NCBI GenBank assembly: GCA_038237745.1
Contig: JBBRYJ010000014.1
Span: 1 to 64,000 of the forward strand
Reading direction: 5' to 3'
Source: DASQEH01 sp038237745
Lineage (GTDB): Bacteria; Actinomycetota; Actinomycetes; Propionibacteriales; Nocardioidaceae
DNA: 64,000 nt
This document shows positions 17,995-26,306 of this stretch, piece after piece (within the stretch, counting starts at the first letter, position 1; each line of letters starts with the position of its first letter). The notes under the pieces were generated by a model. The model did not search any database and had not been told where the DNA came from. It saw nothing but the letters and a program-made list of their open reading frames with translations. A program made the translations under genes and the position numbers.

Positions 17995-18999
17995 TCAAAC
18001 GGACTCGCGGTTCGATGGCGACTTGGTGAGAGCCGGGTCGCGCGTGACGACGGGCTCGAGCACCTCGTCTATCGACGCCAGAATCTCAGGGCTGAGCCGT
18101 TGGCCGGCCGCTTTGGCGTTCTCACTGACCTGCTCGGGACGCGAGGCGCCCATGATCGCTGAGGAGACGGCAGGGTTGGCCAGCACCCAGGCGATCGCGA
18201 GCTGGGCCATCGACAGACCTGCTTGTTCGGCGATCGGTTTGAGCCGTTGGACGCGCGTCAGCACCTCGTCGTCCATCCGTCCGCGCAGCAGTGAGCCCGC
18301 CTGCTCGTGGCCCGCGCGCGAGTCGGTGGGTGGCGCCTGGCCGGGTTCGTACTTGCCCGTCAGCACTCCTTGGGCGATCGGGGACCAGACGATCTGACCC
18401 ATGCCGAGCTCGGTGCTGACCGGTACGACGTCGGCCTCGATGACGCGCCACAGCATGTTGTACTGCGGCTGGTTCGACACGAAGGGGATGCACAGCTGGC
18501 GGGCAAGCTCGTGGCCCCGGCGGATCTGATCGGCGTCCCACTCCGACACACCGATATAGAGCGCCTTGCCCTGCCTGACGACGTCGGCGAAGGCCTCCAT
18601 GGTCTCCTCGAGCGGGGTCTCGTAGTCATAACGGTGCGCCTGGTAGACGTCGATGTGGTCGGTCTGCAGGCGGGTCAGGCTGGCGTTGACAGACTCGTGG
18701 ATGTGCTTGCGCGACAGGCCGGAGTCGTTCGGCCCGCCGGGACCGGTGCTCCAGTAGACCTTGGTCAGGAGCTCCACCGACTCGCGCCGCTCGCCCGCGA
18801 GAGCACGACCGAGAACGGACTCGGCGGCGGTGTTGGCGTACACGTCGGCGGTGTCGAACGTGGTGACCCCCTCGTCGAGAGCCCGCCGGACGCATGCGAC
18901 AGCCTGGTCCTCCTCCACCTGCGAACCGTGTGTCAGCCAGTTGCCGTAGCTGATCTCGCTGACCTTGAGGCCGGACGTGCCGAGCCGTCGAAACTCCAT
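17995..18999 (-). CDS. Aldo-keto reductase
   Basis: A 334-residue NADPH-dependent oxidoreductase of the voltage-gated K channel beta-subunit-like AKR group. The catalytic tetrad is visible: Asp and Tyr in FDTADVYAN, Lys in LLTKVYWS and His in VYQAHRYD. The C-terminal cofactor segment is SSAIMGASRPEQ. The physiological substrate is unknown. The gene stands alone on the minus strand; the message of the DUF3043 gene behind it probably ends at a hairpin. Confidence 0.92.
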   Translation of the reverse strand: MEFRRLGTSGLKVSEISYGNWLTHGSQVEEDQAVACVRRALDEGVTTFDTADVYANTAAESVLGRALAGERRESVELLTKVYWSTGPGGPNDSGLSRKHIHESVNASLTRLQTDHIDVYQAHRYDYETPLEETMEAFADVVRQGKALYIGVSEWDADQIRRGHELARQLCIPFVSNQPQYNMLWRVIEADVVPVSTELGMGQIVWSPIAQGVLTGKYEPGQAPPTDSRAGHEQAGSLLRGRMDDEVLTRVQRLKPIAEQAGLSMAQLAIAWVLANPAVSSAIMGASRPEQVSENAKAAGQRLSPEILASIDEVLEPVVTRDPALTKSPSNRESV

Positions 19000-19023
19000 A
19001 GACCGACCTTAGGCGAGGAAAGG

Positions 19024-19039
19024 CCGCCCGGTCGGGCGG
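19024..19039 (-). terminator. Hairpin after the DUF3043 gene
   Basis: CCGCCCGGTCGGGCGG is a perfect 6-bp stem with a GGTC loop. It lies 56 bases beyond the DUF3043 stop. On the minus strand the stem is followed by CCTTTCC, a short pyrimidine run, so it is a fair terminator candidate separating DUF3043 from the aldo-keto reductase. Confidence 0.5.
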
Positions 19040-19094
19040 GTGAGGGCCCTTCGTACCGGCTCGGCGAGTATGCGTTGCAGCGCCGTCGGCCGGG

Positions 19095-19673
19095 CTAGAT
19101 GTTGTCGCCGTGCCCTACGAGCGGCTTGGGCATCCTGAGCCGTCGCATCTGCCACGCACGCAGGATCGCGTAGATCGCGACCCCCTTGGTCGCAGCTTCA
19201 CCGAACCGCTCCCGGACCTCGGCACGCACTCCGCGAGCGATGCGGACCGCGTCAGCGACCATGGCCACCAAGACGAGCAGCCAGGCGACGCTGGCGAAGG
19301 CGTTCACCTGAGTGGGGGTGACCAGCAGGATCAAGAACACCACGAGGAACAACGGCACCAACACCTCGCCGATACACCACCGTCTGTCGACGAAGTCACG
19401 CGCGAAACGCTTCACCGGACCCTTGTCGCGCTCCGGCAGGTAGGCGTCGTTGCCGGTTGCCATCCCTAGCCGCTGGCGCTCGCGGGCCGCCTGCGTCTGA
19501 GCCCGACGCGCCGCCGACTGCTCTTTGCGCGTCTTGGGTGTCGTCAGGCTCTGCTTGCGGGCGGCTTCGGCCTCTTTGCGGGTCGGCGTCGCGCGACCCT
19601 TTCCGCTCGCCTGTGCCGCAGTCGAGCCTGCGTCGACGACCGGCTCCGACGAGGTGCTACGACGGCGGAACAC
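19095..19673 (-). CDS. DUF3043 membrane protein
   Basis: A 192-residue conserved actinobacterial protein. The N-terminal 100 residues are charged and rich in Lys/Arg/Ala (likely helical, cytoplasmic), followed by two hydrophobic segments around VPLFLVVFLILLV and VAWLLVLVAMVADAV, then a basic tail. Start is GTG with AGGAGG upstream. It is divergent from pspA, an arrangement also seen in Streptomyces, so it may take part in envelope homeostasis (inference). Confidence 0.85.
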   Translation of the reverse strand: MFRRRSTSSEPVVDAGSTAAQASGKGRATPTRKEAEAARKQSLTTPKTRKEQSAARRAQTQAARERQRLGMATGNDAYLPERDKGPVKRFARDFVDRRWCIGEVLVPLFLVVFLILLVTPTQVNAFASVAWLLVLVAMVADAVRIARGVRAEVRERFGEAATKGVAIYAILRAWQMRRLRMPKPLVGHGDNI

Positions 19674-19870
19674 CTGGACGTGCCTCCTATGACGGGCGTA
19701 CAGCGGCCTGCGTGTCCACCGGCGATCGCTGCCGTGAGCCTACCCCTCGCGCGTGGCGTCTGAGCCTGCCTGCACGTAGGCTGACCGAGAGCACGGCGAG
19801 AGCCTGCGGGCAAGGAGCATGGCGGGTCTGCCGTGCGGCGAGCACCCCCAGATGTGGAAAGGTCCACTCG

Positions 19871-20629
19871 ATGAGCAGCATCATGCAGCGGATGTCACTG
19901 ATCTTCCGCTCGAAGGCGAACAAGGCCCTCGACTCTGCTGAGGATCCGCGCGAGACCCTCGACTACAGCTACACGCAGCAGCAGGCGTTGCTGCAGAAGG
20001 TCCGGCGCGGGCTCGCTGACGTCGCCACCAGCCGCAAGAGGCTGGAGCTCCAGATGCAGCAGCTCGACCAGCAGTCGGCGAAGCTTCAGACCCAGGCGCA
20101 GCAGGCGCTCGCTCAAGGCCGTGAAGACCTGGCCCGCGAGGCGCTGACGCGCCGGGCGTCGCTTCAGCAGCAGGCCGGTGACATGGGCGCCCAGCACGCG
20201 AACCTCCAGGCGGAGGAGGAGAAGCTGACGACGTCGTCGCAGCGCCTTCAGGCCAAGATCGAGGCCTTCCGCACCAGGAAGGAGACCCTCAAGGCGACCT
20301 ACACGGCGGCCGAGGCGCAGAGCAAGATCAACGAGGCGTTCACCGGCATCTCCGAGGAGATGGGCGACGTAGGCATGGCGATCGAGCGGGCCGAGGACAA
20401 GACGGCTCAGATGCAGGCCCGAGCCGGCGCCGTCGACGAGCTGATCGCCTCGGGCGCGCTCAACGACCCGATCTCCGGCGGCCATGACGACATCGGCGCC
20501 GAGCTCGACCGGGTGGCCGCGACGAGTGACATCGAGCTGGAGCTGTCGAAGATGAAGTCGCAGATCGGCACCGGAGGCGAATCGCCGGCCCAGCTCGAGG
20601 GCAAGCCCGTCAAGGAGGAGCAGGCATGA
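19871..20629 (+). CDS. pspA: Phage-shock protein A homologue
   Basis: PspA/IM30/Vipp1 family membrane-protecting scaffold, related to ESCRT-III proteins. It has 252 residues, mostly helical coiled coil rich in Gln/Ala/Glu, with an amphipathic N-terminus (MQRMSLIFRSKANKALD) and the family signature EDPRETLDYSYTQQQ. It probably binds stressed inner membrane. Start is ATG 19871, with a second ATG at 19883 possible. The stop overlaps the next ATG, so PspA and PspAA are coupled. The 197 bases upstream, shared with divergent DUF3043, show no recognisable sigma or ClgR-type box. Confidence 0.93.
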   Translation: MSSIMQRMSLIFRSKANKALDSAEDPRETLDYSYTQQQALLQKVRRGLADVATSRKRLELQMQQLDQQSAKLQTQAQQALAQGREDLAREALTRRASLQQQAGDMGAQHANLQAEEEKLTTSSQRLQAKIEAFRTRKETLKATYTAAEAQSKINEAFTGISEEMGDVGMAIERAEDKTAQMQARAGAVDELIASGALNDPISGGHDDIGAELDRVAATSDIELELSKMKSQIGTGGESPAQLEGKPVKEEQA

Positions 20630-20904
20630 TCATCCGGATTCTCAGCGAGGGACAGTTCGATGTGCCTGACCATGCGGTAGACGGGCTCAACGAGCTCGAC
20701 AGCTCTCTCGAGTCGGCGATCGATGCCGCCGACGAGGCGACCTTCGCTGCAGCGCTGGGCGCCCTGCTCGACCGGGTGCGCGAGATCGGGGAGCCGGTCG
20801 CTCTCGACTCGCTCGTCCCGTCGACGCTCGTGCTCCCCCACGCGCAGGCCAGCCTGGCCGAGGTGCGGGACCTGCTCAACGACGACGGGCTGATACCCGG
20901 CTGA
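20626..20904 (+). CDS. pspAA: PspA-associated protein PspAA
   Basis: A 92-residue protein following pspA with an ATGA overlap. It matches the short PspAA family found with PspA in actinobacteria and archaea: MIIRILSEGQFDVPD at the N-terminus, LNELDSSLE in the middle, and a C-terminal DDGLIPG. It probably partners PspA at the membrane; the mechanism is not established. Confidence 0.85.
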   Translation: MIIRILSEGQFDVPDHAVDGLNELDSSLESAIDAADEATFAAALGALLDRVREIGEPVALDSLVPSTLVLPHAQASLAEVRDLLNDDGLIPG

Positions 20905-20950
20905 CGGGTTCACAGCACAACCACAGCCCGCGGGTGTCGACGGAACAGTT

Positions 20951-20977
20951 TCCATGATGACGGCGTCATATCATGGA
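20951..20977. promoter_or_regulatory. Long inverted repeat upstream of htpX
   Basis: TCCATGAT (20951-20958) and ATCATGGA (20970-20977) are perfect 8-base arms. Inside them GACG (20959-20962) and CGTC (20964-20967) pair further, leaving a single G at the centre and an AT bulge. The dyad lies 50 bases before the htpX ATG. It could be a regulator site or an RNA hairpin in the leader. It does not match HspR, ClgR or CIRCE consensus sequences as I know them. Confidence 0.5.
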
Positions 20978-21027
20978 GGTGGACCCGACAACGGATCCCC
21001 TTCCACAGAGAGAAGCACGTCTGCGCC

Positions 21028-21924
21028 ATGGCCCGAACCCGATTCCGAAGTGATGCTGGGCTTACCGCCCGAATGACTGCCGTCATGCTGTTGCTCGGCG
21101 GCCTGTATGTCACCGTCGCGGCAGGCTTGATCGCGTACGGCGTCTCAGCGTTCGCCGTGCTCGTGTTCGCTCTACTCGCCGGGCTGGGACAGTGGTACTT
21201 CTCCGACAAGCTCGCGACAGCGGCCATGCGGGCGCGCGAGGTCAGCCCCTCGGAGGCCCCGGAGCTCCACGGGATGGTCGACCGGTTGTGCGCCCTGGCG
21301 GACATGCCGAAGCCTCGCATCGCGATCGCCGACATGGACATGCCCAACGCCTTCGCCACGGGCCGGAGCCCCGAGCACTCGGTCGTCTGCGTGACCACCG
21401 GCATCCTGAGGCGTCTCGACAACGAGGAGCTCGAAGGCGTGCTGTCCCACGAGCTCTCACATGTCGCCCACCGCGACGTCGCGGTCATGACCATCGCGGG
21501 TTTCCTGGGTGTTATGGCTGGGCTCGTCATGCGCTGGGGCCTGTACTTCGGCGGCGGGCGACGAGACAGCAACAACAGCGTGCCGTTCATCGTTATCTGG
21601 CTCGCGAGCATCCTGGTCTACTTCGTCTCCTTCCTGCTCACCCGGGTTCTGAGCCGTTACCGCGAGCTGTGTGCGGACCGGTCCGGGGCGTACCTCACCG
21701 GCAAGCCCTCGGCCTTGGCGTCGGCACTGACGAAGATCACTGGAGACATGGCTCGTATCCCCAGCCGCGACCTGCGCGAGACCCAGGCCATGAACGCCTT
21801 CTTCTTCGCTCCCGCGATCAACGGCAAGTCAGTCGGGGCGTTGTTCGCGACGCACCCGCCGCTCGACGTCCGCCTGGAGCAGCTGGCCCGCATCTCGGCT
21901 GACCTGTCACGGCCGACGGCCTGA
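21028..21924 (+). CDS. htpX: Membrane metalloprotease HtpX
   Basis: M48B zinc peptidase, 298 residues, that degrades damaged membrane proteins. Two N-terminal transmembrane segments (around MTAVMLLLGGLYVTVAAGL and AVLVFALLAGLGQW), then the zinc site H141-E-L-S-H145 with third ligand Glu213 in ELCADRSGAYL, and two more membrane segments between (FLGVMAGLVMRWG, VIWLASILVYFVSFLL). The ATG has AGAGA-type weak ribosome binding. It lies within a PspA-PspAA-HtpX-PspAB module, so an envelope-stress role is supported by context. Confidence 0.94.
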   Translation: MARTRFRSDAGLTARMTAVMLLLGGLYVTVAAGLIAYGVSAFAVLVFALLAGLGQWYFSDKLATAAMRAREVSPSEAPELHGMVDRLCALADMPKPRIAIADMDMPNAFATGRSPEHSVVCVTTGILRRLDNEELEGVLSHELSHVAHRDVAVMTIAGFLGVMAGLVMRWGLYFGGGRRDSNNSVPFIVIWLASILVYFVSFLLTRVLSRYRELCADRSGAYLTGKPSALASALTKITGDMARIPSRDLRETQAMNAFFFAPAINGKSVGALFATHPPLDVRLEQLARISADLSRPTA

Positions 21925-21974
21925 GATCGGCCGGCAACGCAGCAGATCGTCGCGGTCGTGGCAGGATCACAGGA

Positions 21975-22544
21975 GTGGGAATCCTCAAGAGCCTGTTCGG
22001 TCGCAGTGACCCGCCTAGGGCGAATCTCGACAACCTTTTCGCCGTGCCGTCGGCGGCGATCACTCTTGAGGTGACCTCGGGCTTTCGGCCGACGGGCGTG
22101 GCGTCGGTCTGCTACCGAGAGGCGGAGGGCGGCGCCTTCGCCACCACTCAGCACGACGTGCAGGAACTCCTGGACGCAGACTCGGGGCCGAAGGTCGAAA
22201 GGTCGACAGACGACTTCGGCTTCACCTGGCTGGTGTGCAGGGGCGACCCCTCGGAGCTGAGCGACCTGATCACCGAGATCCATGCGGTCAACAGCTCGCT
22301 GGAGAATGCCGGGTTCGGTCCGTCACTGCTGTGCTCACTGGTCTCCTTCGAGGACGCCGCCGGGCGGCGGCTCGGCCTGGTCTACCTGTACAAGCAAGGC
22401 ACGTTCTACCCGTTCGCGCCGACCACGGCCAAGCAGCGCGACAACTCACTCGAGCTGCAGATACGGGGAGCTCTCGCCGACGACCTGGTGGTGGAGCCAG
22501 AGCTGGGGCGCTGGATGGCGGTGTGGGGCGCGCCGGGGCTCTGA
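21975..22544 (+). CDS. pspAB: PspA-associated protein PspAB
   Basis: A 189-residue soluble protein that follows htpX by 50 bases. It corresponds to the PspAB family linked with PspA and HtpX in actinobacteria. The N-terminus MGILKSLFGRSDPP is amphipathic, then ITLEVTSGFRPTGVASVCYR and KQGTFYPFAPT are notable conserved-looking stretches. Start is GTG at 21975. Its function is unproven; a regulatory or adaptor role for HtpX is a guess from context. Confidence 0.8.
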   Translation: MGILKSLFGRSDPPRANLDNLFAVPSAAITLEVTSGFRPTGVASVCYREAEGGAFATTQHDVQELLDADSGPKVERSTDDFGFTWLVCRGDPSELSDLITEIHAVNSSLENAGFGPSLLCSLVSFEDAAGRRLGLVYLYKQGTFYPFAPTTAKQRDNSLELQIRGALADDLVVEPELGRWMAVWGAPGL

Positions 22545-22608
22545 CGCCGGCCTGACCCAGCCGAGGCGCGCCGTCCACAGGCGGCGGGCCGTACGCGACG
22601 ATGAACAG

Positions 22609-23700
22609 GTGAGAGTGGTCATCGCCCCGGGATCGTTCGGGGGCACCCTGACTGCGGCCGAGGCAGCTTTGGCAATTGCCGAGGGTTGGCAGCTGCAGGC
22701 CCCCCGCGACGAGGTCGTGCTCGCGCCGATGTCGGCCGGTGGCCCCGGTTTCGTGGACGTCCTGCACGTATCGCTTGGCGGCCGGTTGCTCTCGACTCCT
22801 GTGCTCGACCAGTACGGCTCGCCGACATCAGGGGCGGTGCTGGTGGTGGGTGACACCGCCTACGTCGAGTCGGCCCAAGCGTGTGGTCTTCATCTCTCCG
22901 AGCGCCGCGACCCAGAAGTGGGTTCGTCGTATGGTGTCGGTCAGCTCGTTGACGCGGCGCTGGCGACGGATCCCCGACACGTCGTGGTCGGACTCGGCGG
23001 CGCGGGCACGAATGACGGGGGAGCGGGCCTCCTGGCTGGGCTCGGAGCGATGTCGCAGCCGGAGAGCGCGCTGCGGGGAGGTCCGCAGGACCTTGAGTCG
23101 CTTGAGGCGGTCGACCTCAGCACTCCCCGTGAACGCTGCGAAGCGGTCGACCTCGTCGCCGCCGCCGACGAGGACATCCCTCTGCTGGGGCTTCGCGGCA
23201 CGACCAACGCCCATGGCGTAGATCGAGGCATCGCCCAAGGACGCGAGCTCCACGTGGACGCCCTCTTGGAGCGGTTCGCCGACGCTACCGACCGAGCTCT
23301 GGCCAACGCTAAAGGTGCAGGTGCCGGAGGCGGAACTGGCTTCGCCCTTCTGCTCCTGGGCAGCGGCCGAGTGGACGGCTTCACAGTCACGGCGAAGGCC
23401 GTCGGGCTGCCCCAGCAGGCGCGGGATGCAGACCTGGTCGTTACCGGCGAGGGGTCGTTCGACTTCTCGTCGAGATCCGGCAAGGTGCCCTACGGAGTCG
23501 CCGGCGTCGCGGCTGAGGCGATCCGCCCGTGCATCGCGCTGGCCGGCCAAGTCCTCGTGGGGGCACGGGAGATGCGGACGCTCGGAGTCGAGTCGGCATA
23601 CTCGATGGTCGACCTGGTGGGGCGCGACGCTTCCATGGCGGACCCCCTGGGGAGCTTGCGGGCTCTGGCAGAGCGGGTTGCACGGTCCTGGTCGAGGTGA
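22609..23700 (+). CDS. Glycerate kinase family protein
   Basis: Type I glycerate kinase family (GarK/GlxK fold), 363 residues, which phosphorylates glycerate with ATP. Family segments: VVIAPGSFGGTLTAAEAA at the N-terminus, VGLGGAGTNDGGAGLLAGLG, GAGAGGGTGFALL, and the C-terminal VVTGEGSFDFSS. M. tuberculosis Rv2205c is the positional equivalent, near the IscA-like gene and cbhK. Start is GTG 22609 (or GTG 22615). No glycerate pathway genes lie alongside. Confidence 0.9.
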   Translation: MRVVIAPGSFGGTLTAAEAALAIAEGWQLQAPRDEVVLAPMSAGGPGFVDVLHVSLGGRLLSTPVLDQYGSPTSGAVLVVGDTAYVESAQACGLHLSERRDPEVGSSYGVGQLVDAALATDPRHVVVGLGGAGTNDGGAGLLAGLGAMSQPESALRGGPQDLESLEAVDLSTPRERCEAVDLVAAADEDIPLLGLRGTTNAHGVDRGIAQGRELHVDALLERFADATDRALANAKGAGAGGGTGFALLLLGSGRVDGFTVTAKAVGLPQQARDADLVVTGEGSFDFSSRSGKVPYGVAGVAAEAIRPCIALAGQVLVGAREMRTLGVESAYSMVDLVGRDASMADPLGSLRALAERVARSWSR

Positions 23701-23843
23701 CCAGTGACACGCACCGATAATCGAGCGCGCTAACGATCCGTCGGCGTGGTGTGCCACGATGGGAATGCAGTGCGGGTCATACGTGTTGGACCCGGCAAGC
23801 AAGCGCCGAGGCGCTACACGATCTAGCCGATGGAGCATGTGAC

Positions 23844-24218
23844 ATGACCATTCAGGACGAGTCGACCTCGACCGTGACGCAGTCAGCCCCCGCCGACGGG
23901 GTTCTGCTCACCGACCAGGCTGCCGAGAAGGTCCGGGTCCTGCTTGACCAGGAGGGTCGCACCGACCTCCAGCTTCGGGTATCCGTGCAGCCCGGTGGCT
24001 GCTCAGGTCTGCGCTACCAGCTCTTCTTCGACGAGCGCAGCCTTGACGGAGACACCGTCCACGACTTCAACGGCGTCGGCCTGGTCGTCGACCGGATGAG
24101 CACGCCCTATCTGCACGGCGCCACCATCGACTTCGTCGACACGATCGAGAAGCAGGGTTTCACGATCGACAACCCGAACGCCACAGGTTCCTGCGCCTGC
24201 GGAGACTCCTTCCACTAG
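23844..24218 (+). CDS. A-type iron-sulfur carrier (HesB/IscA/ErpA family)
   Basis: A 124-residue Fe-S assembly or insertion protein. Three conserved cysteines are present: GGCSG in the middle and CAC near the C-terminus (SCACGDSF). It probably delivers clusters to client proteins; the Rieske protein QcrA, LipA and the GIY-YIG protein in this window are only possible clients (inference). ATG 23844 is preceded by GGAG about 9 bases upstream. It is followed by a very strong RNA hairpin. Confidence 0.93.
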   Translation: MTIQDESTSTVTQSAPADGVLLTDQAAEKVRVLLDQEGRTDLQLRVSVQPGGCSGLRYQLFFDERSLDGDTVHDFNGVGLVVDRMSTPYLHGATIDFVDTIEKQGFTIDNPNATGSCACGDSFH

Positions 24219-24262
24219 GCCAAGCCCCCCACCCCCTCCGTCGGGAGGGCGCAGATTCCCCC

Positions 24263-24310
24263 TCGAGAGGGCGCAAGCGCCCCGCCGACAGAGCGTTTGC
24301 GCCCTTTCGA
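24263..24310 (+). terminator. 18-bp stem-loop after the IscA-like gene, built from the intergenic repeat
   Basis: TCGAGAGGGCGCAAGCGC (24263-24280) pairs with GCGTTTGCGCCCTTTCGA (24293-24310) over all 18 positions, counting two G-U wobbles, with a 12-base loop. The wobbles exist only in plus-strand RNA, so the structure suits a transcript coming from the IscA-like gene. The right arm is the same 17-base word as at 2031-2047. There is no U-tract. It lies 36 bases before the kinase start and could act as a partial terminator. Confidence 0.6.
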
Positions 24311-24345
24311 CAGGAGGCGGCGCCCGGCCGGGTACTGTGCCTGCC

Positions 24346-25329
24346 GTGCCCATCGCAGTCACAGGATCGGTCGCGACCGACCACCTGATGTCCTACCCGG
24401 GGCTTTTCGCCGACTCCCTCGTCGTGGACCAGCTCGACAAGATCGCCCTGTCCTTCCTCGTCGACGACCTCGACGTCCGGCGGGGCGGTTGTGCGGCGAA
24501 CATGGCGTTCGGCCTTGCAGCGCTCGGCGCGGCGCCCGTCCTCGTCGCGTCGGTCGGGGACGACGTCGCCGACTACCGCTCCTGGCTCGAGCGCCACGGG
24601 GTCGACTGCCGCTCCCTGCACTACTCGTCGACTCGGCACACCGCTCGCTTCATCTGTACCACCGACCGATCCCACGCCCAGATAGCGTCCTTCTACGCGG
24701 GGGCGATGCAGGAGGCACGTGACATCGAGCTCGGGCCCGTCGAGGCGCGGGTCGGTGCTCTCGACCTCGTCGTCATAGGGCCCAACGACCCAGTTGCGAT
24801 GCAGCGGCATACCGACGAGTGCCGGTCTCGCGGCTACCGTTTCGCTGCGGACCCGTCCCAGCAGCTCGCCCGCTCCGACGGCGAAGCCATCCGGCAGCTG
24901 ATCGACGGTGCCGCCTTCCTTCTCACGAACCAGTACGAGGCGGCCCTCACCGAGCAGAAGACCGGTTGGAGCGTCGACGACATCCTGGAGCGCATCGAGA
25001 CCCGCGTCGTGACGTTGGGAGCCGCCGGCGTGCGTATCGAGCAGCGCGGCCGCGAGCCCATCGTCGTGGAGGCTGTGGGCGGCGTTGTTGCGGTCGAGCC
25101 CACGGGTGTCGGAGACGCGTTCCGGGCGGGCTTCCTCGGCGCAGTGGTCGCGCAGCTGTCCACGCGGTGTGCGGCCGCCATCGGCTGCGTGCTGGCCGCC
25201 TACGTCGTGGAGGGGATCGGCACTCAGGAGTACCACTTCACGCGCCCCGAGTTCCTGGCCAGGCTGCGGTCTGCGTACGGTAGCGCCGTCGCCGATGAGG
25301 CGGCTGGCTGGATATCCGCTCCAGGCTGA
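24346..25329 (+). CDS. cbhK: PfkB-family carbohydrate kinase (CbhK type)
   Basis: Ribokinase/adenosine-kinase fold, 327 residues. The N-terminal GSVATDHLM, RRGGCAANMAFGLAALG and the anion-hole/catalytic motif GVGDAFRAGF define the family. The equivalent gene in M. tuberculosis (Rv2202c) lies in the same order before ctaC. The substrate is uncertain: a sugar or a nucleoside such as adenosine. GTG at 24346 gives the usual family N-terminus; an in-frame GTG nine bases earlier is an alternative. Confidence 0.88.
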   Translation: MPIAVTGSVATDHLMSYPGLFADSLVVDQLDKIALSFLVDDLDVRRGGCAANMAFGLAALGAAPVLVASVGDDVADYRSWLERHGVDCRSLHYSSTRHTARFICTTDRSHAQIASFYAGAMQEARDIELGPVEARVGALDLVVIGPNDPVAMQRHTDECRSRGYRFAADPSQQLARSDGEAIRQLIDGAAFLLTNQYEAALTEQKTGWSVDDILERIETRVVTLGAAGVRIEQRGREPIVVEAVGGVVAVEPTGVGDAFRAGFLGAVVAQLSTRCAAAIGCVLAAYVVEGIGTQEYHFTRPEFLARLRSAYGSAVADEAAGWISAPG

Positions 25330-25400
25330 TCGGTCTGCCGAGGGCACCACCTCGACGGTCGTGCGCGTCCCTGCTGGAGTAGGGTTCTGAAGGCAGGTCA

Positions 25401-26306
25401 ATGGCTGTGACACCGACGAGGAGGGCGCCTGTGCGACGGACTCATCCCGAGCCCGCCACTCGACGGTCACGGTTGCGTCGGACCGTCAGCGTGTGCTTCG
25501 GAGCGTTGTCGCTGCTCGTGCTGACGGGCTGCACGCAGGAGACGACCGACCAGTGGAAGCGACTGGGGCTGCCACCACCGGCGAGCAACGAGTCGGCTTA
25601 CATGAAGGAGCTATGGATCGGCTCCTGGATCGCGGCGCTTGCCGTCGGTGCCTTCGTGTGGGGACTGATCATCTGGGCCTCGTTCCGGTACCGTCGGCGC
25701 TCCGACGACGAGCTGCCGACCCAGGTTCGCTACAACCTCCCGATCGAGGTGCTCTACACCATCACGCCGGTCATCGTGGTGGCCGTGTTGTTCTTCTTCA
25801 CCGTCCAGAAGGTCGACAAGATCAACGCTGAGGTTAATCACCCTGACCACCAGGTCAACGTCAGCGCTCAACGGTGGAACTGGGCCTTCAGCTACCTCGA
25901 CGAAACAGCAGCGGGCGGCCGAGACGTGTACGACGTCGGCACCCCCTCGCAGCTGACTCAGCTGTGGCTCGTGAAGGGCGAGAGTGTGACCTTCAACCTC
26001 CACTCGCCCGACGTCATCCACTCGTTCTGGGTGCCCTCGTTCTACTTCAAGCTCGACATCATCCCTGGACGCGACCAGTCGTTCTCGCTCACCCCGTCCG
26101 CGCTCGGCACCTTCACCGGCCGCTGCGCGGAGCTGTGCGGCTACCTGCACTCGAAGATGCTGTTCGAGGTGCACGTGGTCGACCGGGCCGCGTTCGACCG
26201 GCACATGTCGTCCCTCGCGGACGCAGGGCAGGTGGGTGTGCCTCGCGGACAGAGCGACTCCTCCACAGTGAGTGGGCTGGCCACATCTGGGGGAGGGACC
26301 TCATGA
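25401..26306 (+). CDS. ctaC: Cytochrome c oxidase subunit II (lipoprotein)
   Basis: Subunit II of the aa3 terminal oxidase. A long basic N-terminus precedes a lipoprotein signal ending in the lipobox VLTGC. Two transmembrane segments follow (around WIAALAVGAFVWGLIIW and VLYTITPVIVVAVLFFF). The outer cupredoxin domain has the CuA site C242-AEL-C246-GYL-H250-SK-M253. It is the first gene of ctaC-ctaD-ctaF and its stop overlaps the ctaD start by 4 bases. Confidence 0.96.
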   Translation: MAVTPTRRAPVRRTHPEPATRRSRLRRTVSVCFGALSLLVLTGCTQETTDQWKRLGLPPPASNESAYMKELWIGSWIAALAVGAFVWGLIIWASFRYRRRSDDELPTQVRYNLPIEVLYTITPVIVVAVLFFFTVQKVDKINAEVNHPDHQVNVSAQRWNWAFSYLDETAAGGRDVYDVGTPSQLTQLWLVKGESVTFNLHSPDVIHSFWVPSFYFKLDIIPGRDQSFSLTPSALGTFTGRCAELCGYLHSKMLFEVHVVDRAAFDRHMSSLADAGQVGVPRGQSDSSTVSGLATSGGGTS

